The position numbers were made by a program, and so were the translations under genes. Of a stretch of 64,000 nt of DNA, positions 57,921 through 64,000 are shown in pieces. The stretch lies in the NCBI GenBank assembly GCA_937991645.1, contig CALKPL010000019.1, positions 1-64,000 of the forward strand. Direction: 5' to 3'. The first letter of the stretch is position 1, and every line of letters starts with the position of its first letter. Source of the stretch: UMGS1783 sp900555065 (GTDB lineage Bacteria > Bacillota > Clostridia > Oscillospirales > UMGS1783). The notes beneath the pieces are model-generated. The model did not search any database and was not told where the DNA came from. It was given only the letters and a program-made list of their open reading frames with translations.

Positions 57921-59483
57921 TTACGAGGCTTTGGCCTGTGCCTTGGCCTGTTCAAACTCGCGTTCGATCTCCTCCGAAGGCTCTTTGGTGAGCAGGGAGA
58001 CGACGACAATCACAATGCTGGAGAGCAGGAACGCGGGCAGCAGCTCATAAATGCCGAAGATGCCGCCGAGCGGATTGAGCAACAGTTTCCAGATAAACAC
58101 CGTCGCGCCGCCGCTCACCATGCCGGCAATGGCGCCCGCGCGGGTGGTCCGTTTCCAGAACAGGGAGAAGAGCATGAGCGGGCCGAAGGTCGCGCCGAAG
58201 CCGGCCCATGCGAAGGAGACGATGGTGAAAATGACGCTGTTTTCATCCAGTGCGATTACGATTCCGATTGCGGAAATGACGAGCAGGGTGATACGGGACA
58301 TGGTCATAACCTGCTTGTCGGACGCGTCTTTTTTAAATATGCCCTGGAAAATGTTTTTGGAAAATGCGGAGGCCGCGATCAGCAGGTACGAGTCGGATGA
58401 ACTCATGGTCGCGGCGAGAATGCCGGCCATCACCGTGCCGGCGAGCAGCGGCGGGAGCAGGCGCGTGGAGAGCAGGATGAAGATGTTCTCCGCATTTGCC
58501 GCCGTGAGCAGCTCAGTCGGATAGAGGTTTCGGCCGATCACACCGATAAATACGGCGGCCGTCAGCGAAATAACGCACCATATAATGGCAATTCTACGTG
58601 ACTTCTTGATTTCGCCAGCCGTGCGGATGGCCATAAACCGCAGCAGCACCTGCGGCATACCAAAATAGCCAAGGCCCCAGGCCAGGCAGGACAGGATGGA
58701 TATGAGACCGTATGTACCGGCAGCGCCGAATACGGGCGCGCCATTAACAATCTGCTGCGCGCCGTCCACGACCTCCGGCTGCGCAATCCCGAAGAAGCTG
58801 AGAAAGCCGGGTATATCCTTTACATTCTCCGTGATCCGGTCAAATCCGCCGGCCGCCGCCGTGCCCATACCAAAGATGACGACCAGCGCTACGATCATGA
58901 CAATCGCCTGAATAAAATCGGATGCGCTTTCGGCGAGAAACCCGCCGAGCAGGGTATACAGAATCACAATCAGCGCGCCGAGCAGCATCATCAGCTTATA
59001 GTCGAACCCAAACAGGGTGCTGAACAGCTTGCCGCAGGTGACAAAGCAGCTCGCGGCGTAGACTGTGAAAAAGATCAGGATAAACAGCGCGGCAATCATA
59101 AGGATGGCCTTTTTCTTTTCTTTAAAGCGGTTGCTGAAGAACTCGGGAATCGTGATGGCGTCGCCTGCGACGATGGAATAGCTGCGCAGCCGTCTTGCAA
59201 CGACAAGCCAGTTGACATATGTACCGATGGCAAGGCCGATCGCCGTCCAGGCCGCGTCGGCAATGCCGCACCAGTATGCCACGCCGGGCAGGCCCATGAG
59301 AAGCCAGCCGCTCATGTCGGATGCCTCGGCGCTCATTGCCGTAATCCAGGGACCGAGCGAACGTCCGCCAAGAAAGTAATTATCCGAATTCTCATTGGAT
59401 TTTCGCGCGTAGAACACGCCGATGCCGATCATCACCAGCATGTATACGACCATGGCGGACAGGATTTGCATGTTGTCACCCAT
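57921..59483 (-). CDS. putP: sodium/proline symporter
   Basis: A 520-residue SSSF-family carrier that takes up proline with Na+. Typical text includes YFLGGRSLGPWITAMSAEASDMSGWLLMG, where Ser/Ala-rich helix 2 holds sodium ligands, and the GLPGVAYWCGIADAAWTAIG region, with about 13 helices. The C-terminal tail is charged (EEIEREFEQAKAQAKAS). The start at 59483 has GAGATGAGA upstream; an ATG twelve bases further in is also possible. It uses a sodium gradient, which the Na+-type V-ATPase of this genome could supply. It is divergent from the Fur-family gene. Confidence 0.93.
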   Translation of the reverse strand: MGDNMQILSAMVVYMLVMIGIGVFYARKSNENSDNYFLGGRSLGPWITAMSAEASDMSGWLLMGLPGVAYWCGIADAAWTAIGLAIGTYVNWLVVARRLRSYSIVAGDAITIPEFFSNRFKEKKKAILMIAALFILIFFTVYAASCFVTCGKLFSTLFGFDYKLMMLLGALIVILYTLLGGFLAESASDFIQAIVMIVALVVIFGMGTAAAGGFDRITENVKDIPGFLSFFGIAQPEVVDGAQQIVNGAPVFGAAGTYGLISILSCLAWGLGYFGMPQVLLRFMAIRTAGEIKKSRRIAIIWCVISLTAAVFIGVIGRNLYPTELLTAANAENIFILLSTRLLPPLLAGTVMAGILAATMSSSDSYLLIAASAFSKNIFQGIFKKDASDKQVMTMSRITLLVISAIGIVIALDENSVIFTIVSFAWAGFGATFGPLMLFSLFWKRTTRAGAIAGMVSGGATVFIWKLLLNPLGGIFGIYELLPAFLLSSIVIVVVSLLTKEPSEEIEREFEQAKAQAKAS

Positions 59484-59522
59484 ATTCTCATCTCACTCTC
59501 AGAAAAAATAAATACGAATATG

Positions 59523-59551
59523 AGTATATCAGAATCTAAAAACGACTGCAA
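59523..59551 (-). promoter_or_regulatory. promoter of putP
   Basis: Read on the minus strand: TTGCAG (59551-59546), 17-bp spacer, TATACT (59528-59523). Confidence 0.65.
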
Positions 59552-59655
59552 GCGTATGTTCATATTTTTGCAATGAAATATTCAATTCCGCTTCTTTTTC
59601 ATCGGATTTCCTGTAGAAGTTCAAAAATTATTTTACAAATATAACCAATTTCGAC

Positions 59656-59683
59656 TTGACTTGCACGGAATGTCCCGTATAAT
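59656..59683 (+). promoter_or_regulatory. promoter of the Fur-family gene
   Basis: TTGACT (59656-59661), 16-bp spacer, TATAAT (59678-59683). An AT-rich stretch (TTATTTTACAAATATAA, 59628-59644) just upstream loosely resembles a Fur/PerR box, but the match is poor. Confidence 0.65.
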
Positions 59684-59739
59684 AAGAGAAGATAAGTGAA
59701 ATTCAGGAAGTATTCCTGGTTTAACGCCGGGGGGATTGG

Positions 59740-60138
59740 ATGATGAAATATTCAAAGCAGAGGGAATGGATTTACCAGACGGTGCTGCGCAGCGGCGGAC
59801 ATCTGACAGCGGAGGACGTGTTCGGCATAGTGCGCGGGGAAATTCCAAACATCAGCCTGGGCACCGTATACCGGAACCTGAACGTGCTTGTCGAGCACGG
59901 GATGCTGGCAAAGCTGGAACTTCCCGGCGGCAGCGACCATTTTGAAGCCAACACGCAGTTGCACTATCACGTCCAGTGCACCGGCTGCGGCCGAATCTAT
60001 GATGTGGAACTGCCCCTGTTTGGCTGGCTGGACGACGTAATCGCGCAAAAGACGCATATCAAGGCCGATTCGCGCTATTTTCTCGCCCGTGGCCTCTGCA
60101 GCGAATGTACGCAGAGCGTCAGGCCCGCCGCCGGATAA
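59740..60138 (+). CDS. Fur family regulator, PerR/Fur-like
   Basis: A 132-residue metal-dependent regulator: winged HTH in the first half (SGGHLTAEDVFGIVRGEIPN, SLGTVYRNLNVLVEHGML) and a metal-binding half. The structural zinc pairs are CTGCG and CSEC, and sensory ligands are in HFEANTQLHYHV. Whether it senses iron (Fur) or peroxide (PerR) cannot be told; the short length and the HYH motif lean toward PerR-like. GGGGGGA precedes two adjacent ATGs (59740 and 59743), of which the second has better spacing. Confidence 0.9.
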   Translation: MMKYSKQREWIYQTVLRSGGHLTAEDVFGIVRGEIPNISLGTVYRNLNVLVEHGMLAKLELPGGSDHFEANTQLHYHVQCTGCGRIYDVELPLFGWLDDVIAQKTHIKADSRYFLARGLCSECTQSVRPAAG

Positions 60139-60508
60139 ATCAAAAAAAGACACGCGAGCCCGCAGGCGTATCCGCCCGCGGGCTTTTCTGCGCGCGCATA
60201 TATGCGGCACGCCGCGCCCAGGTCGCAGGATGCCCGCGCCGGCGCCCGCCCGCGCCTGCCCGCGCCCGCGCCTATCTACCCGGCCCGTGCGTTCGGCGCA
60301 AATCCGCGCCGCGCCGGCCGCACGCCTGCCGGCATGTCGTCCTTGCCTGTCTGCCCGCCGCTTTCTGCGCCGCCTTTTCCGCCGCGCCTCGCAAAGCTGC
60401 GCGCCGGGCGCTCCGGTTTCTGCCCAATGCCGCAGGGCCGTTACAACCCGTGGGATTTAAGTATACAAAAAAGCATGTGGCCGTGCGCGGTCAAATCGCG
60501 TTAAAATA
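60139..60508. other. gene-free GC-rich spacer
   Basis: A terminator for the Fur-family gene lies at 60157-60187. The rest, up to the AT-rich promoter, is GC-rich sequence in which all frames lack start signals. Confidence 0.5.
60157..60187 (+). terminator. terminator of the Fur-family gene
   Basis: AGCCCGC (60157-60163) pairs with GCGGGCT (60178-60184), with an inner GGCG/CGCC pairing, followed by TTTT. Confidence 0.75.
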
Positions 60509-60537
60509 TTGAATTTATGTGAACAAGCTGTTATAAT
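60509..60537 (+). promoter_or_regulatory. promoter of the DUF5058-M20 operon
   Basis: TTGAAT (60509-60514), 17-bp spacer, TATAAT (60532-60537), 48 bases before the start codon. Confidence 0.8.
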
Positions 60538-60585
60538 AAGTTGTAAATATTCGGCAGTAAATAAAATGCAAAGGAGGTTCCCCCC

Positions 60586-61329
60586 TTGCCTGCGACATTT
60601 AACCCGAACGCAACGTTTATGTACTGCATTGTCGCGGTCGTCATTGTATTTGTGATCGCAGAGTCCGTCTTCTTTTTTGTCCGGGCCTGGAAGCGCGCCG
60701 CGGCCCTGAATATGGACCGGCGGCGGCTGAAAAAGATCGTGGCGAGCACGGCTCTGTACACCGTCGCGCCCGCTGTGGCCATCCTGCTGGGCGTGATCGC
60801 CCTTTCCAAGGCCCTGGGCCTGCCCCTTCCCTGGCTGCGCCTGAGCGTGATCGGGGCGCTGACCTATGAGACGACGGCGGCGGAAACGGCCGCGCGCGCT
60901 TTTGGCACAAACATCTCGCAGATCATCACCGACGCGCGCACCTATGCCGGCATTGCCTGGGTTATGACGATGGGGATTATGCCCAGCGTCATTCTGCTGC
61001 CTATTATGGGCAAGCGCGTGGAAAAAGGCCTTGTCCGGATCAAGAGCAAGGATGAAAAATGGGGCGAAATTTTTATGAGCGCCCTGTTTCTCGGTATGAT
61101 CTCAGCCTTCCTCGGCGTGGTGTTCGCCACCATCCGCGAAGGGCTGATCGGCTGGGTGCCGGTTTTTGTCATGATCGCCTCGGCCCTGATCATGCTCGTG
61201 TGCGGCCTGCTTGTGAAGAAGTGCAGGGCGCGCTGGCTCCAGGATTTTGCGTTACCCATCAGTATGCTGGGCGCGATGGCGCTGTCCATCCCCATCACCC
61301 GGCTGGTCGAGTCCATTGCAGGAGGTTGA
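60586..61329 (+). CDS. DUF5058 family membrane protein
   Basis: A 247-residue membrane protein with about six helices, resembling the DUF5058 family. Recognisable text includes ATFMYCIVAVVIVFVIAESV and LSVIGALTYETTAAETAARA, with MTMGIMPSVILLPIMGKRVE later. TTG is the start, with AAGGAGG eight bases before. It is followed by another membrane protein and an M20 peptidase, so it may be half of a two-part transporter for a substrate that the peptidase processes. The family has no established function. Confidence 0.82.
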   Translation: MPATFNPNATFMYCIVAVVIVFVIAESVFFFVRAWKRAAALNMDRRRLKKIVASTALYTVAPAVAILLGVIALSKALGLPLPWLRLSVIGALTYETTAAETAARAFGTNISQIITDARTYAGIAWVMTMGIMPSVILLPIMGKRVEKGLVRIKSKDEKWGEIFMSALFLGMISAFLGVVFATIREGLIGWVPVFVMIASALIMLVCGLLVKKCRARWLQDFALPISMLGAMALSIPITRLVESIAGG

Positions 61330-61334
61330 AAAAA

Positions 61335-61997
61335 ATGGGAAAGAACAGAAGCTATTACGACGCGACCCATTTTTACGGCCGGATCTGGACGGTCTGCGCC
61401 GTTGTGATGCTTACCCTGGTCCCGGTCGGGATCTGCGTGTATTTTGACGCATGGCCGCCCATTACGGATGTCCTGAAAGGTCTTCTGGGCGTGGCGCCCA
61501 TCTTCTGGACCATCGCCGTGATTGAAATTATCACCTATGTGCCCATGCTGGGCACAGGCGGTTCGTACCTGGGTTTTGTAACGGGCAACCTGAGCAACCT
61601 GAAAGTCCCCTGCGCGCTCAACGCCATGGAGGCGGCCGACGTCAAGCCCGGCACCGAGGAGGGCGAAGTGGTTTCGACCATCGCCATCGCCGTCTCCGCA
61701 GTGGTGACAACGGTCATCATCGCGCTGGGCGTGCTCTGCCTGTCCTTTCTGGAGCCGTTTCTGCAGTCGGAGACAATGGCCCCGGCCTTTGACAATATCC
61801 TGCCGGCCCTGTTCGGCGGGCTGGCCGTCGTATATGTATCCAAAAACTGGAAAATAGCGCTCGCGCCGCTCATTTTTATGGTGTTGCTGTTTATTCTCGT
61901 GCCGAGCCTTGCCAATTCCGTAGGCGTGCTCGTGCCCGTCGGCGCGATCATCGCGCTGGTCGTCTCGCGCATCCTGTACAAGCGCAATTTGTTATAA
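61335..61997 (+). CDS. membrane protein partner of DUF5058
   Basis: A 220-residue protein with about six membrane helices, including LVPVGICVYFDAWPPITDVL, PMLGTGGSYLGFVTGNLSNL with its Gly-rich loop, and a run of hydrophobic helices to the end. The central soluble loop ALNAMEAADVKPGTEEGEVV is charged. AGGAGG lies ten bases upstream, at the very end of the DUF5058 gene, so translation is coupled. I do not recognise a function; the pairing suggests a two-subunit permease. Confidence 0.78.
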   Translation: MGKNRSYYDATHFYGRIWTVCAVVMLTLVPVGICVYFDAWPPITDVLKGLLGVAPIFWTIAVIEIITYVPMLGTGGSYLGFVTGNLSNLKVPCALNAMEAADVKPGTEEGEVVSTIAIAVSAVVTTVIIALGVLCLSFLEPFLQSETMAPAFDNILPALFGGLAVVYVSKNWKIALAPLIFMVLLFILVPSLANSVGVLVPVGAIIALVVSRILYKRNLL

Positions 61998-62019
61998 TGA
62001 ACGAAAGGTGGCTTTTCCC

Positions 62020-63459
62020 ATGTGGTGGCTTTTGCTGCTGATTCCCGCTGTTCTGATCGTATTTTTGTGCGTGATCTTTATACGCGCATCCCGCTTTAAG
62101 CCCCAGCCGCAGGCAAAGGCGCCGTCCGTCCCGGTTGAGGTGGACGGCCCGCGCGCGGCGGAGTCGCTTCGCCGGATGGTCCGGTGCAAGACGGTTTCGT
62201 CCTATGACAAGGCGGAGATTGACGAGGCTGAGTTCGAGAAATTCCGCGCCCTGCTCGCCGAGCTTTATCCCAATATCCACAGGACCTGCACGCTCGATCA
62301 TATCGGCGACAACGGCCTGCTTTACCGCTGGAAGGGCAGGAGCGATGCGCGCCCGACCGTGCTCATGTCCCATTACGACGTGGTTCCCGCCAACGCGCAG
62401 TCCTGGAGCAAGCCGCCTTTTGAAGGCATTATAGAGGACGGCGTTCTTTGGGGCCGCGGCACACTTGACACCAAGAGCACGCTCTGCGCCGTCATGGAGG
62501 CCGTCGAATCCCAGATCGAAAAGGGATTTGTCCCGGAAAACGACCTGTACATGGCCTTTGCGGGCGATGAAGAGGTCAACGGCGCGACCGCGCCTGCCAT
62601 TGTGGAAGAACTGCGCCGGCGCGGCGTCACGCCCGCGCTCGTCGTGGACGAGGGCGGCGCTGTTGTCGAGAACGTGTTCCCGGGCGTCGAACGCCCCTGC
62701 GCCCTGGTCGGGATCGCCGAAAAGGGCGTGATGAACCTGACGCTTTCCGCCGAGAGCACCGGCGGACACGCGTCCACGCCGCCGCCGCACACCCTGCTTG
62801 GCAAACTGGCGAAAGCCGTGGTCGCCATGGAGGCCAATCCCTTCCCCGGCCGGCTCACAAAGCCCGCCGCCGAGATGTTCGATACCCTGGGCCGGCACTC
62901 CACGCTGCTCTACCGTGTCATCTTTGCGAACATGTGGTGCTTTAAAGGCGTGCTAGACCGCATCTGCCGCAGGACCGGCGGCGAACTCAACGCGCTCATG
63001 CGCACAACCGTAGCCGTGACGCAGGCGCAGGGCAGCGCCGCGCCAAACGTCCTGCCTCCGAAAGCCAGCATCGGCGCAAACCTGCGCCTGATCGGCGGCG
63101 ACACGCCTGAGAGCGCACTGGAATATCTGCGCGGCGTAATCGGCGACGAGGATGTGAAACTGACCGATACGTTCAGCAATCCGCCCTCCGCCGTCTCCGA
63201 GACGGGGGATGCATCCTGGGCGGTTTTGCGCGGCGCTATCGAACAGACCTGGCCGGAGGCGATCGTTTCGCCTTACCTCATGGTCGCATGCAGCGACTCG
63301 CGCCACTACTGCCGTATCAGCAGCCATGTGTACAGGTTCTCCGCCATGGCGTTAAGCGCCGCGGACCGGGCCCTGATTCACGCCAACGACGAACGGATTT
63401 CGCTCGATAAGCTCACGCAGTGCATCCAGTTCTATGTTCGGCTGATCTCCCAGTGCTGA
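62020..63459 (+). CDS. M20 family metallopeptidase, membrane-anchored
   Basis: A 479-residue protein: an N-terminal membrane helix (WWLLLLIPAVLIVFLCVIFI) then an M20 zinc-peptidase domain. Metal and catalytic residues are visible: His and Asp in LMSHYDVVP, Asp in WGRGTLDTKST, the Glu pair in AGDEEVNG, Asp in LVVDEGGAV and the late His in SDSRHYCRI. The lid domain (about 235-350) has GGHASTPPPHT. It resembles PM20D1/carboxypeptidase-type M20 enzymes, which cut or join N-acyl amino acids or dipeptides. The start at 62020 follows AAAGGTGG. It is the last gene of the DUF5058 operon. Confidence 0.9.
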   Translation: MWWLLLLIPAVLIVFLCVIFIRASRFKPQPQAKAPSVPVEVDGPRAAESLRRMVRCKTVSSYDKAEIDEAEFEKFRALLAELYPNIHRTCTLDHIGDNGLLYRWKGRSDARPTVLMSHYDVVPANAQSWSKPPFEGIIEDGVLWGRGTLDTKSTLCAVMEAVESQIEKGFVPENDLYMAFAGDEEVNGATAPAIVEELRRRGVTPALVVDEGGAVVENVFPGVERPCALVGIAEKGVMNLTLSAESTGGHASTPPPHTLLGKLAKAVVAMEANPFPGRLTKPAAEMFDTLGRHSTLLYRVIFANMWCFKGVLDRICRRTGGELNALMRTTVAVTQAQGSAAPNVLPPKASIGANLRLIGGDTPESALEYLRGVIGDEDVKLTDTFSNPPSAVSETGDASWAVLRGAIEQTWPEAIVSPYLMVACSDSRHYCRISSHVYRFSAMALSAADRALIHANDERISLDKLTQCIQFYVRLISQC

Positions 63460-63538
63460 CAGGATTTGAATTGCAAAAGACAAGGCCGCCGCGGCGGGCC
63501 TGTTGTAAAGAAAGCGGGTTGCGGAGGGGATAACATCC

Positions 63539-64000
63539 ATGAATATATTAATCGTCGCCGACGTGTTCGGCCAGCATAACAACGGCACGACAATCGCGGC
63601 GGAACGGTTCATGCGCGCAATGGAAGAGCGCGGTCACAGCGTCAGGGTTGCCGCACACTGTGAGGAGCGGGCGGATTGCATACAGCTGCCGCGCCGCCGC
63701 ATCCCCTTTTTCAACCGGTATGTAGAGGTAAAAAACGGGGTCGTGCTTGCAAAGCCCGACCGTCGCGTGCTGCGCGCCGCCATCCGCGAAGCGGACGTGG
63801 TCCATTTTTTGCTCCCGTTCAAGGTGAGCAAGGCCGGACGGGAAATCGCCCAGGAGTTGGGCGTACCCTATACGTCGGCGTTCCACTGCCAGCCGGAGAA
63901 TTTCACCTCGCACCTGCGGCTGATGAACAGCCATGCCGTCAACCGCTGGCTCTACTGGTTTTTTAACCGGCGTTTTTACCGGTTCTGCGACCGCATTCAC
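63539..64000 (+). CDS. glycosyltransferase family 4, 5' part only
   Basis: The first 154 codons of a gene cut by the window end; no stop is reached. It begins MNILIVADVFGQHNNGTTIA, the typical GT4 (GT-B fold) donor-side start with a Gly-Thr-Thr turn, followed by ERFMRAMEERGHSVRVAAHC and EADVVHFLLPFKVSKAGREI. GGAGGGGA lies eight bases before the ATG. It resembles clostridial diacylglycerol or glycolipid glycosyltransferases; the donor-binding half is out of view, so the product is unknown. Confidence 0.8.
   Translation, partial: MNILIVADVFGQHNNGTTIAAERFMRAMEERGHSVRVAAHCEERADCIQLPRRRIPFFNRYVEVKNGVVLAKPDRRVLRAAIREADVVHFLLPFKVSKAGREIAQELGVPYTSAFHCQPENFTSHLRLMNSHAVNRWLYWFFNRRFYRFCDRIH

Noticed and set aside
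59628..59644. PerR/Fur box upstream of the Fur-family gene
   Set aside because: The AT-rich stretch has weak symmetry and wrong spacing compared with the 15-bp PerR consensus; noted only as a loose resemblance.

Overview
The window reads as chromosome of a GC-rich member of the Clostridia (Bacillota), possibly near Christensenellales or Oscillospirales; the exact taxon is inference. Signs are strong AGGAGG-type ribosome binding sites, many TTGACA-N17-TATAAT-like promoters, an Enterococcus-type ntp V-ATPase operon, a single-chain glycyl-tRNA synthetase, an ECF vitamin transporter S component, an XRE/DUF2975 pair, and a surface protein with an NPQTG sorting signal. No rRNA, tRNA, CRISPR array or insertion sequence was recognised. 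Both ends cut through the chromosome: the left end begins with the terminator of an unseen gene, and the right end truncates a glycosyltransferase.

Layout. 0.7-8 kb: a UroD-family methyltransferase-like protein, then on the minus strand rsmI and prfB, then a YfcC-type carrier with a patatin-like lipase, and a tiny XRE regulator with paired operators. 8.5-14.5 kb: a minus-strand run pdxK - ECF S component - glyQS - rnhA - iscS - iscU - mnmA, linking vitamin B6 (PLP), the PLP enzyme IscS, Fe-S/sulfur transfer and tRNA thiolation. 15.5-24.5 kb: the complete nine-gene operon ntpFIKECGABD for a V-type ATPase whose c-ring subunit carries the sodium-binding residues. 25.9-28.3 kb: an iron-containing alcohol dehydrogenase and a HAD phosphatase.

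28.4-43.6 kb is a prophage-like region. An S24/XRE repressor faces a small early operon across a switch region. Next come a DUF2975/XRE pair that looks like host or cargo DNA, then a 12-kb packaging, head, fibre and lysis cassette: small terminase-like protein, TerL, portal, scaffold, coat, connector, P22-type stabilisation protein, fibres, XhlA, holin and M23/LysM endolysin. No integrase, replication genes, tail tube or tape measure were seen, so it resembles a short-tailed (podovirus-like) virion module that is either defective or unusually compact.

43.6-54.6 kb is rich in regulation, transport and resistance: a GntR/ABC operon with a perfect operator palindrome, an APH(3')-like aminoglycoside kinase, a Tim44-like zinc-ribbon membrane protein, a YjdF-like membrane protein, a MarR-controlled heterodimeric ABC exporter with one degenerate ATP site, and a COG2426 membrane protein. 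54.8-64 kb: a large GLUG-repeat surface protein, putP, a Fur/PerR regulator, a DUF5058 - membrane protein - M20 peptidase cassette, and the start of a GT4 glycosyltransferase. Three G-rich tandem repeat arrays (about 4.6, 14.7 and 24.6 kb) lie in gene-free spacers.
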